Counted from the first letter of the stretch, positions 30,338 through 39,626 are shown. The stretch: 64,000 nt of DNA from Luteimonas huabeiensis HB2 (GCF_000559025.1 NZ_JAAN01000045.1:1-64000); one strand, 5' to 3'. Program-made: numbers and translations. Notes: generated from the letters alone by a model not told the origin.

Positions 30338-31882
30338 ATGGCCCTGACCATTTCCGACGGCGGCAGCGTCTCGAGGCTGCAGCCGCCTCCGCCCGAGCCC
30401 CCGCCCCATGCGCCGGCGCAGGTGCCGCGGCACGCGCCGTACCAGGGCGGCTACCGCGCGGAGATCAGCTACCCCCCCCAACTGGCCGCGATCGTCGGCG
30501 GCGCGGCGCCGCAATGCGGCCCCGCGGCGCCGACGCCCTACGGGCCGGGCGGGTTCTCCAGCTATGTCGCCGGCACCCAGGCCCGCGAGCTGGACGTCGA
30601 CTTCATGCGCATGTCCTACGCCACCTACGACGACGGCCCGCAGACGGTCTGCGGCTGGACCGAGGTCGGCCAGGACGAGCTGGAGGCGCTGGGCTGGAAC
30701 GCCGACGTGCGGCTGGACGTGCCCGGCAGCCAGTTCCGCGCCGAGGTGTTCACCGACGGCCAGGGCAACTACGTCCTGGCCTACCGCGGCACCCAGGCCG
30801 AGGGCGCGCCGCTGACCGGGCCGGACTGGGAGACCAACTACGCGCAGGGCGCGGGCCTGGAGACCGACGAGTTCGACCGCCTCGCGCCGCAGGTCGCGCA
30901 GGAATTCCTGGAGACGCTGGGCCGGTACGGCGCGGACGGCGAGGTCGCCAACCTGGCCATCACCGGCCACTCGCAGGGCGGCGGGCTAGCCACGGTGGGC
31001 TCCATCGTCACCGGCATCCCGGCGGTGACCTTCGATGCCTCGGGCGTCCATCCCGACACCTTCGATCGCCTGGGCATCGACATCGCCGCCGCGCGCGAGA
31101 CCGCCGCCGACGGCCAGATCCGCCGCTACTCGATGTTCGAGGACGTGCTGACCCAGCTGCAGGAGGCCTTCCCGCCGACCGCGCCGATGATGCCCGACGC
31201 GCTCGGCGCGCCGATCGTGGTGCGGCCGGAGGGCGAGCTCGACCGCAGCCTGGTGGAGCGCGCGCTCGACTACGCCGGCGCGCCCGACTGGCTCGATCCC
31301 GCCCTGATCGACGGCATCCCCGTGGTCCGCGACGTGGTGCGCGCGGCGATCAGCCACGAGCAGCAACTCATGATCGACACGATGCTGCAGCAGCAGCCGT
31401 GGCAGGCCGGCTACGAGAACCCCAGCACGCCCATCCGCGATCTGCTGGGCGCCATCCCCGACGCCATGCAGGACGACTACGCGCGCAACGTCGGCGACTT
31501 CGCGCGCGATGTGACCGGCGTGGTCGACGGCGCCTACGCGCGCGGCGACTACGTCGAGGGCACCGCCCGGATCGTCGGCGACTTCGGCGAGGGCTTCTTC
31601 AACTCCGCCGGTGACACCGTGGACGGCCTGGCCGATGCCGCCGCCGGCGGGATCGAGCACGGCAGCGCCGACGCGGCGCAGGGCATCCGCGACCTCGGCT
31701 GGGGCGGCTTCGGCGAGTTCGCCGCCGGCGTGGTCGAGGGCGGCGGCGGCGCGGTCGCCACCGGCGCGGACCGCCTGGGCGACGGCGTCGAGGCGCTCAC
31801 CGACGTCGTGGGCCAGGGCGTCGAGACGCTGGCCGACGGCGTCGGCGACGTCGGCCAGCGCATTGTCGACTTCTTCCGATAG
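30338..31882 (+). CDS. Lipase-like effector candidate, module 1
   Basis: A 514-residue alpha/beta-hydrolase without a Sec signal peptide. The N-terminus is proline-rich (residues 15-45). The lipase core (about 60-300) has VFTDGQGNYVLAYRGTQ, the nucleophile elbow ITGHSQGGGLA with Ser212, a likely acid in SMFEDVL and a likely catalytic His in AISHEQQLMID. After about 330 the protein is a Gly/Ala/Asp-rich tail of short amphipathic segments (DRLGDGVEALTDVVGQGVE) ending VDFFR. It is paralogous to the protein at 32783 and is followed by a lipoprotein with ankyrin repeats. A phospholipase toxin delivered to rivals is the best guess. No XVIPCD-type C-terminus or PAAR domain is visible, so the export route is unknown. 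Confidence 0.8.
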   Translation: MALTISDGGSVSRLQPPPPEPPPHAPAQVPRHAPYQGGYRAEISYPPQLAAIVGGAAPQCGPAAPTPYGPGGFSSYVAGTQARELDVDFMRMSYATYDDGPQTVCGWTEVGQDELEALGWNADVRLDVPGSQFRAEVFTDGQGNYVLAYRGTQAEGAPLTGPDWETNYAQGAGLETDEFDRLAPQVAQEFLETLGRYGADGEVANLAITGHSQGGGLATVGSIVTGIPAVTFDASGVHPDTFDRLGIDIAAARETAADGQIRRYSMFEDVLTQLQEAFPPTAPMMPDALGAPIVVRPEGELDRSLVERALDYAGAPDWLDPALIDGIPVVRDVVRAAISHEQQLMIDTMLQQQPWQAGYENPSTPIRDLLGAIPDAMQDDYARNVGDFARDVTGVVDGAYARGDYVEGTARIVGDFGEGFFNSAGDTVDGLADAAAGGIEHGSADAAQGIRDLGWGGFGEFAAGVVEGGGGAVATGADRLGDGVEALTDVVGQGVETLADGVGDVGQRIVDFFR

Positions 31883-31946
31883 GCCCCCGCCGGGCGGCGG
31901 CCCTGCCGTCGCCATGGCCCGCGCCCCGGCGTGGCAGAATCCGGCC

Positions 31947-32678
31947 GTGAAGACGTCCTGGCCTTCCGCGGTGCTGTTGGCCGCCACCCTCGCCACGGCC
32001 TCCTGCCACGGGAGCTCCATGCAGACCGGTCCGTTCACCGATGCCGCCACCGCCCGTCTCGCCGATGCGGTGGAGGCGGGAGACGCCTACGTCGTGCGCA
32101 CCCTGCTGTCGGAAGGGGGCGACCCCGATGCCGCCGGCGAGGGCGGGCTGAACCTGCTGCAGCACGCGATCTTCAAGCGGAGCCCGGAGGGGCTGGAGGC
32201 GCTGCTCGCCGCTGGCGCCGACCCCAACCGGCCCGGCTACGGCGGCAGCACCGCCATGCACACCGCCGCGCTGGTGGACGACCCGCGCTACCTCGACCTG
32301 CTGCTGGCGCACCGCGGCGACCCCGACGTCCGCCACGCCCGCAACGGCGAGACGCCGCTGGCGCAGGCCGTGGGCCCGCGGACCGACGCCACCTTCCGGC
32401 GCCTGCTGGCCGCCGGCGCCGACCCCAACCTCGCCGACGGCACCGGCAACACGCCCCTGCACCGCGCGGCCATGATCAACGCCGGCGCCCACGTGCTGGC
32501 GCTGCTCGAGGCCGGCGCCCACCCGCAGGCGCGCAACGCCCAGGACGCGAGCTTCCAGCGCTACTACTTCCGCATCCCGGACAACGTCCTCAGCGCGCGC
32601 GCGCGCGCCGAGCGCGCCGCGATCGTCGCCTGGCTGCGCGCCCACGAGGTGCCGCTGGAGGCGGGCACCGGGGGCTGA
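31947..32678 (+). CDS. Ankyrin-repeat lipoprotein, candidate immunity 1
   Basis: A 243-residue lipoprotein from the GTG at 31947: the signal peptide ends TLATASC with Cys20. An in-frame ATG at 31914 would add 11 residues. The mature part is a stack of about five ankyrin repeats, seen in ALLAAGADPNRPGYGGSTAM, LLAAGADPNLADGTGNTPLH and LLEAGAHPQARNAQ, capped by a C-terminal helix (IVAWLRAHEVPLE). It starts 65 bp after the lipase-like gene and is paralogous to the lipoprotein at 34234, which follows the second lipase. A periplasmic inhibitor of its upstream lipase is the natural reading; this is inferred from the repeated pairing. Confidence 0.8.
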   Translation: MKTSWPSAVLLAATLATASCHGSSMQTGPFTDAATARLADAVEAGDAYVVRTLLSEGGDPDAAGEGGLNLLQHAIFKRSPEGLEALLAAGADPNRPGYGGSTAMHTAALVDDPRYLDLLLAHRGDPDVRHARNGETPLAQAVGPRTDATFRRLLAAGADPNLADGTGNTPLHRAAMINAGAHVLALLEAGAHPQARNAQDASFQRYYFRIPDNVLSARARAERAAIVAWLRAHEVPLEAGTGG

Positions 32679-32704
32679 ACCCGCGGCGGCGCCGGTCCGA
32701 CCGA

Positions 32705-32728
32705 CTCGGGTACGCCCTAGCTGCGCGC
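32705..32728 (+). promoter_or_regulatory. Shared upstream motif, degenerate copy C
   Basis: The sequence CGGGTACGCCCTAGCTGC, 75 bp before the ATG at 32783, keeps GTAC and CCCTAG of the motif seen before 30338 and 48724 but has lost the GGTCGGTCCC half. The distance to the start codon is about one helical turn shorter. It is a weak match reported because of the paralogous gene downstream. Confidence 0.35.
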
Positions 32729-32782
32729 TGGTGTCCGCCCCGCTAACGTGGCGCGAAGGGAATTCAGCGTGGGAGCGAGGCC

Positions 32783-34135
32783 ATGACCGTCCATCTCGAC
32801 AATGCGTCGATCCTCCAGCGTTACCAGCTGCCGCCCCACTTGCTGCAGCCCGTCCAGGGCCAGCCGGCGCAAGCGCCGCAGGTGCCGTTCGCGGATCAGG
32901 TGCGGGGACAGGATCCCCAGCCCGGCATCGACAAGGATCTGGCGCTGCTGTCGCAGGACGTCTACCAGACCGACGCCTCGGGCCCGATCGGCGCGGCCGG
33001 GTGGACCCGGGTCGAGCACCTGCCGCCCGGCATCACCACGCCCCTGCAGAGCGACGCCAGCGGCTTCCAGGCGCAGATCTACACCGACGGCAACGGCAAC
33101 TACGCGCTGGCCTTCGCCGGCACCGAGTTCACCAGCGGCGCGGACTGGCTCGCCAACCTCGGCCAGGGCCTCGGCTTCGAGACCGCGCAGTACCGCGATG
33201 CGATGGCGCTGGCGCAGGAGGCGTCCGCGGAGTGGGGCGACAACCTGGTCATCACCGGGCATTCGCTCGGCGGCGGCCTGGCCTCCGCCGCGTCGCTGGC
33301 GACCGGCAACCCGGCGGTCACGTTCAACGCCGCGGGCCTCAGCGACCAGACCCTGCGCGACCTGGGCTTCACGCCCAACGGCGCGCGCGAACTCGCCGCC
33401 GACGGACAGGTCCGCCGCTACACGGTGGAGAACGACATCCTGACCGCAGTGCAGCAGAACGGCTCGCCGCTGCCCGATGCGCTCGGGCATCAGCTGCAGC
33501 TCGAGAACACCCACTTCATCAAGGACCCCATCCGCGCCCACATGATGGATGCGGTGCTCAACGGGCTCGACGCCGGCGATCCGACCGTGGTCGAGCGCAC
33601 GCCGCTGGATCGGGCCATCGAGCGCCCGGGCGAGGCGGCGCTGGATCTCGCCGGAAACGCGCTGCGCGAAGGCGGCGGGCTGATCGCCGACACGCTCGGC
33701 GACGGCGGCGAACTGCTCGCCGACCTTGGCGATTCCGGCCGCGATCTGCTCGACGGCCGGCCGATCGACGCCGTCGCCGGCGGCGTGGGCGACACGGTCG
33801 AGTTCGCCCTGCAGGGCAGCGGCAATCTCGCCAACCGGACCTTGTCGCTGGCCGGCGACACCGTCAATGCCGCCGGCAACCTGGCCGGCGGCCTCGTCCG
33901 CGACCTCGGCGAGCTGGTGGGCCTGAAGGACGCCGGCAACACCGCCGGCGGCTGGATCGAGAACGGCACCCAGTGGCTGGGCGACGGGCTCGACACCCTC
34001 GGCGGCTGGGCCGAGAGCGGCCTGGACACCGTGGGCGGCTGGGCGAGCGACGGCCTGAACACCGCCGGGGAATGGGCCCAGGACCGCTGGAACGACTTCA
34101 AGGCGAGCAACTGGAATCCCGGCAACTGGTTCTGA
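32783..34135 (+). CDS. Lipase-like effector candidate, module 2
   Basis: A 450-residue paralogue of the 30338 protein, about 60 residues shorter and without its long proline-rich N-terminus. The lipase core shows QIYTDGNGNYALAFAGTE, the nucleophile elbow ITGHSLGGGLA with Ser161, a likely acid in TVENDIL and a likely His in IRAHMMDAVLNG. The C-terminal third is again low-complexity: repeats such as GDGLDTLGGWAESGLDTVGG are Gly/Trp/Asp-rich and could bind membranes. No Sec signal, transmembrane helix or recognisable T4SS/T6SS targeting domain is seen. The ATG at 32783 follows GGGAGCGAGG. It is followed by a lipoprotein with ankyrin repeats, repeating the gene order of module 1. Confidence 0.82.
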   Translation: MTVHLDNASILQRYQLPPHLLQPVQGQPAQAPQVPFADQVRGQDPQPGIDKDLALLSQDVYQTDASGPIGAAGWTRVEHLPPGITTPLQSDASGFQAQIYTDGNGNYALAFAGTEFTSGADWLANLGQGLGFETAQYRDAMALAQEASAEWGDNLVITGHSLGGGLASAASLATGNPAVTFNAAGLSDQTLRDLGFTPNGARELAADGQVRRYTVENDILTAVQQNGSPLPDALGHQLQLENTHFIKDPIRAHMMDAVLNGLDAGDPTVVERTPLDRAIERPGEAALDLAGNALREGGGLIADTLGDGGELLADLGDSGRDLLDGRPIDAVAGGVGDTVEFALQGSGNLANRTLSLAGDTVNAAGNLAGGLVRDLGELVGLKDAGNTAGGWIENGTQWLGDGLDTLGGWAESGLDTVGGWASDGLNTAGEWAQDRWNDFKASNWNPGNWF

Positions 34136-34233
34136 TCCGCGAAGGCGGCGAACCCGCCGGGCGCGATCGTCGCGCTGCCGCGAGCGGGTGATCCGTACCA
34201 TCGCCGTCGTCCACCGCGCCCGCCCCCTCCCCC

Positions 34234-35007
34234 ATGAGCCGCCTTCCCCATCGCCGCCCCGTATCCTCCGCCCGGCGCCGGGCCTGGGCGCTGGTCGCCT
34301 CGTTTATGCTGGTATCGGGCGTGGCCTGCGCCCGACAGGGAGCCCCGTCCGTGGATGCGAACCAAGTCTTCTCCGATCCCCGCGTCGCCGAACTGGCCGA
34401 TGCCGCCGCCCGGGGCGAATCCGGCGCGGTGCGCAGCCTGGCGGAGCAAGGCGTGCCGCTGGACGCGCGAGGCGATCGCGACGTCACCCTCCTGCAGTAC
34501 GCCCTGCTCAACCAGTCGCTGTCCGGTCTCCAGGCCCTGCTCGAAGCCGGTGCCGACCCCGCGCAGCCCGGCATCGATGGCGATACCGTGGTCCACCTGG
34601 CCGCGATGGCGGACGATCCGCGCTACCTGGCGCTGCTGCTGCGCGAAGGCGCCGACGCCGATGCGCGCAACCCGCGGACCGGCGCCACGCCGCTGTTCTC
34701 CGCCCTGCGCGGCAAGCGCGAACCCCAGCTCGAGGCGCTGCTGGCCGCCGGCGCCGATCCCAACGCCGAGGACAGCGGCGGCAACACGCCGCTGCATCAG
34801 GCCGGCAAGTACAACGATCCCGGCCATGCGCTGAAGCTGCTCGAGGCCGGCGCGGATCCGACGCGCCGCAACGTCCAGGGCGCGACCTTCCAGCGCTTCC
34901 TCTTCAAGGCCAACGAGGCTGCGCTGAGCGTCGCCGCGAAGCGCGACCGCGAGGCGGTGCGCGCCTGGCTGCGCGCGCACGACATCGCGATCGAGGACGC
35001 CGGCTGA
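34234..35007 (+). CDS. Ankyrin-repeat lipoprotein, candidate immunity 2
   Basis: A 257-residue lipoprotein with a long basic N-region (MSRLPHRRPVSSARRRAW) and lipobox VSGVAC, Cys32. The mature part is made of ankyrin repeats (LLEAGADPAQPGIDGDTVVH, LLREGADADARNPRTGATPL, LLAAGADPNAEDSGGNTPLH) with a C-terminal helix AVRAWLRAHDIAIED. The last 45 residues align with those of the lipoprotein at 31947 (FQR, then AWLRAH). It begins 98 bp after the second lipase-like gene. The order enzyme then ankyrin lipoprotein, seen twice, suggests matched toxin-immunity pairs after a tandem duplication. Confidence 0.82.
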   Translation: MSRLPHRRPVSSARRRAWALVASFMLVSGVACARQGAPSVDANQVFSDPRVAELADAAARGESGAVRSLAEQGVPLDARGDRDVTLLQYALLNQSLSGLQALLEAGADPAQPGIDGDTVVHLAAMADDPRYLALLLREGADADARNPRTGATPLFSALRGKREPQLEALLAAGADPNAEDSGGNTPLHQAGKYNDPGHALKLLEAGADPTRRNVQGATFQRFLFKANEAALSVAAKRDREAVRAWLRAHDIAIEDAG

Positions 35008-35013
35008 GCGGCC

Positions 35014-35643
35014 TCAGGGCCAGCCTGGCGGATCCTCCGCCCACGCCGCGCGTACCTCGGCCAGGGTGGCGCGCTCGTCGTCGCGCCAGCCGGGCAGCAG
35101 CGCCGGCCAGTGCGCGGCGTCCGGCCAGCGGTCGGGATAGGTCCGCACCGCGGCGGCGAACCAGGCGACCGCCTCGTCGCGGCGGCCGAGCCGCCACAGC
35201 GCCATCGCCAGCGTCGGCGGCAGCCAGTCGGGGGCGATGAAGCGCCCGTCCATCAGGCCCGCCCAGTGTTCGAGCGCGGCCTCGGTCTCGCCCAGCCGCA
35301 GCAGATCCCAGCCGTAGTTCCACTGGATCGTCTGCCGGTGCGCGCTGCGCGGCGCGGTGGCGTCCAGCGCCTGCCGGTACAGCGCGCGGCCGGTGTCGGT
35401 GCGGCCCTGGGCGATGGCCAGGTGCGCGAGCTGGGCGGCGGCGAGCGCGGCGTTGCGGTGGCCGCGCTCCATCATGCGCGCCATCCGCTGCATCGCGGCC
35501 TCGTCCTCGCCCTCCACCACCCGGATCGGCCGGGCGACCGCATCCTCGTCGAAATAGAACTCCCGGATCGCCGGGACGGCCTGCGCCTGCACCGCGCCGC
35601 ACAGCAGCCACAGCGCCAGGCCCACGATCGCGCGAAACCCCAT
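35014..35643 (-). CDS. Secreted TPR-like protein
   Basis: A 209-residue protein with a signal peptide (MGFRAIVGLALWLLCGAVQA). The mature part contains three or four degenerate tetratricopeptide motifs: NAALAAAQLAHLAIAQGRTD, TGRALYRQALD, GETEAALEHWAGLMDG and GRRDEAVAWFAAAVRTYPD. It ends EDPPGWP. TPR proteins in the periplasm usually hold partner proteins; no partner is evident. It is convergent with the ankyrin lipoprotein gene (6 bp apart) and divergent from the IorAB gene. The ATG at 35643 has a good ribosome-binding site (GGGGGAGAGGACG). Function unknown. Confidence 0.75.
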   Translation of the reverse strand: MGFRAIVGLALWLLCGAVQAQAVPAIREFYFDEDAVARPIRVVEGEDEAAMQRMARMMERGHRNAALAAAQLAHLAIAQGRTDTGRALYRQALDATAPRSAHRQTIQWNYGWDLLRLGETEAALEHWAGLMDGRFIAPDWLPPTLAMALWRLGRRDEAVAWFAAAVRTYPDRWPDAAHWPALLPGWRDDERATLAEVRAAWAEDPPGWP

Positions 35644-35852
35644 CGTCCTCTCCCCCGTTGGCGTCGCGCCGCATTCTAGCGGCACGGCGCCGGGGCGCCG
35701 GGGCGCCCGGGGGGCCGCTGATACAATCGCGCCCGGTTTTCCGGCCGTTCCGGCCGCCGAACCCGTCCCGGCCGCCGCCCGGCGGCCGCGCCATCCGGCA
35801 ATCCCGCCATGGCCCGCCAGCGCCGCGCGCGCAAGCCCGAACGACGTCCGCC

Positions 35853-38800
35853 ATGACCAGCACCGCCGAACTGTCCTCGCCCGATTCCGCCGGCACCGCG
35901 CTCACCCGCGGCGCGGTCGATCCCGACTACACCCTGGACCACAAGTACACCCGCACCCAGGGGCGCATCTACCTGTCCGGCGTACAGGCGCTGGTGCGGC
36001 TGCCGCTGATGCAGCACCTGCGCGACCAGGCCGCCGGGCTGAACACGGCCGGCTTCGTCTCCGGCTACCGCGGCTCGCCGCTGGGCGGCTTCGACCTGGA
36101 GCTGTGGCGCGCGCGCAAGCACCTGGAAGCGGCGCGGGTGAAGTTCCAGCCCGGCCTCAACGAGGACCTGGGCGCGACGATGGTCTGGGGCACCCAGCAG
36201 ACCGGACTGTTCCCGGGCGCGAAGGTCGAGGGCGTGTACGCGATGTGGTACGGCAAGGGCCCGGGCGTGGACCGCAGCGGCGACGTGTTCAAGCACGCCA
36301 ACGCCGCCGGCACGAATCCCCGCGGCGGCGTGCTGGCGCTGGCCGCCGACGACCACGCCTGCCGCTCGTCCACCCTGCCGCACGGCTCGGAGGGCGAGTT
36401 CACCAGCGCGATGATGCCCATCCTCAACCCGGCCGGAGTGCAGGACATCCTCGACATGGGCCTGCTGGGCTGGGCGATGAGCCGCTACACCGGCCGCTGG
36501 GTGGGCTTCAAGACCATCGCCGAGACCGTGGAGTCCTCGGCCTCGGTGGAGGTGGATCCGTTCGCGCTGGAGATCGCCACGCCCGGGGACTTCGAGCTGC
36601 CGCCGGGGGGCTTGAACATCCGCTGGCCGGACCCGCCGATGGAGCAGGAGATGCGCCTGCACCGCTACGCGGTGAAGGCCGCGCAGGCGTTCGCGCGCGC
36701 CAACCGGATCGACCGCGTGGTGATCAACTCGCCCAACGCGCGGCTGGGCATCGTCACCACCGGCAAGAGCTACCTCGACGTGCTGCAGGCGCTGGAATAC
36801 CTGGGCCTGGACGCGCGCGCCTGCGCGGAACTGGGCATCCGCGTCTACAAGGTCGGCATGACCTGGCCGCTGGAGCCGGTGGGCATCCGCGCCTTCGCGC
36901 GGGGGCTGGAGGACATCCTCGTCGTCGAGGAGAAGCACGCCTTCATCGAGAGCCAGATGAAGGAGCTGTTCTACAACTTCGAGGGCCGACGGCCGTCGAT
37001 CGTCGGCAAGTACGACGAGGACGGGCACTGGATCCTGCCCTCCACCGGCGAGCTGACCCCGGCCACCATCGCGGCGGTGATGGCGCGCCGCATCCAGAAG
37101 TTCCACGACTCCGAGCGCATCCGCGAGACCCTGCGCTGGATGGAGCGCAAGGAAAGCGCGCTGGCGCTTCCGCGCGCGCAGTTCCCGCGGGTGCCGCACT
37201 ACTGCTCGGGCTGCCCGCACAACACCAGCACCCGGGTGCCGGAAGGCTCGCGCGCGCAGGGCGGCATCGGCTGCCACTACATGGTCACCTGGATGGACCG
37301 CCGCACCGACACCTACACCCACATGGGCGGCGAAGGCGTCACCTGGGCCGGGCAGGCGGCCTTCACCGAAACCCCGCACATCTTCCAGAACCTCGGCGAC
37401 GGCACCTACTTCCATTCCGGCTCGCTGGCGATCCGCCAGGCGATCGCCGCCCAGGTCAACATCACCTACAAGATCCTCTACAACGACGCGGTCGCGATGA
37501 CCGGCGGCCAGCCGGTGGACGGCACCCTGACCGTGCCCGACATCGCCCACCAGATGCGCGCCGAGGGCGTGCGCACGATCGTGGTGGTCAGCGACGACAT
37601 CGCCAAGTGGTCGAAGCCCGAGATCTTTCCCGATGGCGTGGAGTTCCACGACCGCAAGGATCTCGATGCCGTGCAGCGGCGCCTGCGCGAGGTGCCGGGC
37701 GTCTCGATCCTGATCTACGACCAGACCTGCGCCACCGAGAAGCGCCGCCGGCGCAAGCGCGGCAAGCTGCCGGACCCGGCCAAGCGCGTGTTCGTCAACA
37801 CGCTGGTGTGCGAGGGCTGCGGCGACTGCGGGCAGAAGAGCTTCTGCGTCTCGGTGCTGCCGCAGGAGACCGAGTTCGGCCGCAAGCGCGCGATCGACCA
37901 GTCCAACTGCAACAAGGACTACAGCTGCGTCGAGGGCTTCTGCCCCAGCTTCGTCACCGTGCACGGCGGCAAGCCGCGCAAGGGCCGCAAGGTGGACGCC
38001 GCCGAGCGCCTGGCCGCGCTGCCGCAGCCGGTCTTCGCCAGCGATCTCTCGCAGCCCTGGAACATCCTCATCACCGGCGTCGGCGGCACCGGCGTGGTCA
38101 CCATCGGCGCCCTGCTCGGCATGGCCGGGCACCTGGAAGGGCTCGGCTCGACGGTGCTGGACCAGACCGGGCTGGCGCAGAAGGGCGGCGCGGTGACCAC
38201 CCACATCCGCTTCGCCCGCACCCCGGCCGACCTGCACGCGGTGCGCATCGCCGCCGGCGAGGCCGACCTGGTGCTCGGCTGCGACATGGTGGTGGTCAAC
38301 GACTACTGGGCGCTGTCGAAGATCCGCGAGGGCCGCACCCGGGTGGTGCTCAACAGTTACGAAGCGATGCCCGGCAGCTTCACCACCCAGCCGGACCTGC
38401 GCTTCCCCGCCGCCGAGATCGTCGATGCGGTGCGCACCGCGCTCGGCGGCGAGGCCGCCGCCGGCGACGCGCTCGACGTCATCGACGCCACCCGGCTGGC
38501 CACCGCGCTGATGGGCGACGCGATCGCCGCCAACCTGTTCATGCTGGGCTACGCCTGGCAACGCGGCTGGGTGCCGCTGTCGTTCGAGGCGCTGATGCGC
38601 GCGATCGAGCTCAACGGCGCCGCGGTGGAGATGAACAAGACCGCCTTCGCCTGGGGCCGCCTGGCCGCGGTCGATCCCGCCGCGGTGCGCGAGGCTGCCG
38701 GCATCGAGCCCGCGCCGCGCTCCCCCGGCGATGTCCCGCACGTGCTCGAAGCGCTGCCGCCGGGCGAGTGGGAAGGCCACGAATGGGGCGCCAACGCCGC

Positions 38801-39626
38801 GCCCAAAGGGACGATGGCGGCCGCAGGCCGCGCACCGATGCCCCTCTCACGCCCTGCGGGAGAGGGGAGGACCATCGGCGGAGCCGATGGTGGGGTGAGG
38901 GCGACCGAAAGCGACAACGTCGCCTTCCTGCCCCTGGACGACCTGCGCCTGTCGCGCTCGCTCGACGAGGCCATCGCCCGCCGCGTCGCCTTCCTCACCG
39001 ACTACCAGAACGCGAAGTACGCGCGCCGCTACGCCGGCTTCGTCGAGCGCGTGCGCAAGGCCGAGGCCGAGCGCGTCCCCGGCTCCACCGCGCTGACCGA
39101 GGCGGTGGCGCGCTACTTCTTCAAGCTGATGGCCTACAAGGACGAATACGAAGTCGCGCGGCTGTACACCAGCGGCGAGTTCCGTCGCCGGTTGGAACAG
39201 CAGTTCGAGGGCGACTACACCCTGCGCTTCCACCTCGCCCCGCCGCTGCTGGCGAAAAAGAACGATCGGGGCGAGCTGCAGAAGCGCGAGTACGGCCCCT
39301 GGGTGCTCAAGGCGTTCGGCCTGCTGGCCCGGCTGCGCGGCCTGCGCGGCACCCCGCTGGACGTGTTCGGCTACACCGCCGAGCGCAGGATGGAACGCCG
39401 GCTGATCGCCGACTACGAGGCGACCGTGGGCGGGCTGCTGGAGCGGCTGGACGCCGGCAACGTGGCCCTGGCCGCCGAGATCGCCGGCATCCCCGAGCGC
39501 ATCCGCGGCTACGGCCACGTCAAGGAGGCCCACCTGCAAAGCGCCAAGGCGCGCGAGGCCGAACTGCTGCGACAGTGGAACGACCCGCTGCGGGTGGTGG
39601 CGCCGGCGCCGGCGCAGGCCGCCTGA
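35853..39626 (+). CDS. Indolepyruvate ferredoxin oxidoreductase-type fusion (IorAB)
   Basis: A 1257-residue fusion of the alpha and beta parts of a thiamine-diphosphate 2-ketoacid:ferredoxin oxidoreductase, cytoplasmic. The pyrimidine-binding part starts near SGYRGSPLGGFDLE; the thiamine part contains MGGEGVTWAGQAAF and LYNDAVAMTGGQP. The CSGCPHN motif and a cysteine cluster (CEGCGDCGQKSFC, then CNKDYSCVEGFCP) can hold iron-sulfur centres. The gamma part has ITGVGGTGVVTIGALLG. It probably decarboxylates aryl or branched 2-keto acids to acyl-CoA. The protein is longer than usual partly because of an in-frame palindromic repeat encoding residues about 996-1018. Start at 35853 (MTSTAELSS) is the first plausible ATG. 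Confidence 0.9.
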   Translation: MTSTAELSSPDSAGTALTRGAVDPDYTLDHKYTRTQGRIYLSGVQALVRLPLMQHLRDQAAGLNTAGFVSGYRGSPLGGFDLELWRARKHLEAARVKFQPGLNEDLGATMVWGTQQTGLFPGAKVEGVYAMWYGKGPGVDRSGDVFKHANAAGTNPRGGVLALAADDHACRSSTLPHGSEGEFTSAMMPILNPAGVQDILDMGLLGWAMSRYTGRWVGFKTIAETVESSASVEVDPFALEIATPGDFELPPGGLNIRWPDPPMEQEMRLHRYAVKAAQAFARANRIDRVVINSPNARLGIVTTGKSYLDVLQALEYLGLDARACAELGIRVYKVGMTWPLEPVGIRAFARGLEDILVVEEKHAFIESQMKELFYNFEGRRPSIVGKYDEDGHWILPSTGELTPATIAAVMARRIQKFHDSERIRETLRWMERKESALALPRAQFPRVPHYCSGCPHNTSTRVPEGSRAQGGIGCHYMVTWMDRRTDTYTHMGGEGVTWAGQAAFTETPHIFQNLGDGTYFHSGSLAIRQAIAAQVNITYKILYNDAVAMTGGQPVDGTLTVPDIAHQMRAEGVRTIVVVSDDIAKWSKPEIFPDGVEFHDRKDLDAVQRRLREVPGVSILIYDQTCATEKRRRRKRGKLPDPAKRVFVNTLVCEGCGDCGQKSFCVSVLPQETEFGRKRAIDQSNCNKDYSCVEGFCPSFVTVHGGKPRKGRKVDAAERLAALPQPVFASDLSQPWNILITGVGGTGVVTIGALLGMAGHLEGLGSTVLDQTGLAQKGGAVTTHIRFARTPADLHAVRIAAGEADLVLGCDMVVVNDYWALSKIREGRTRVVLNSYEAMPGSFTTQPDLRFPAAEIVDAVRTALGGEAAAGDALDVIDATRLATALMGDAIAANLFMLGYAWQRGWVPLSFEALMRAIELNGAAVEMNKTAFAWGRLAAVDPAAVREAAGIEPAPRSPGDVPHVLEALPPGEWEGHEWGANAAPKGTMAAAGRAPMPLSRPAGEGRTIGGADGGVRATESDNVAFLPLDDLRLSRSLDEAIARRVAFLTDYQNAKYARRYAGFVERVRKAEAERVPGSTALTEAVARYFFKLMAYKDEYEVARLYTSGEFRRRLEQQFEGDYTLRFHLAPPLLAKKNDRGELQKREYGPWVLKAFGLLARLRGLRGTPLDVFGYTAERRMERRLIADYEATVGGLLERLDAGNVALAAEIAGIPERIRGYGHVKEAHLQSAKAREAELLRQWNDPLRVVAPAPAQAA
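38839..38906. repeat. Palindromic intergenic-type repeat inside the IorAB frame
   Basis: Two hairpins sit in tandem: CCCCTCTC/acgccctgcggg/AGAGGGG at 38841-38867 and the perfect 9-bp stem ACCATCGGC/gga/GCCGATGGT at 38871-38891, followed by GGGGTGAGGGCG. This kind of element is normally intergenic in Xanthomonadaceae. Here it is read through in frame and encodes a Gly/Arg-rich loop (LSRPAGEGRTIGGADGGVRA). Confidence 0.75.

Noticed and set aside
30338-34135. XVIPCD-type T4SS effector C-terminus on the lipase-like proteins
   Set aside because: The tails are Gly/Asp/Trp-rich repeats and lack the Gln-rich, conserved-motif end expected of XVIPCD.
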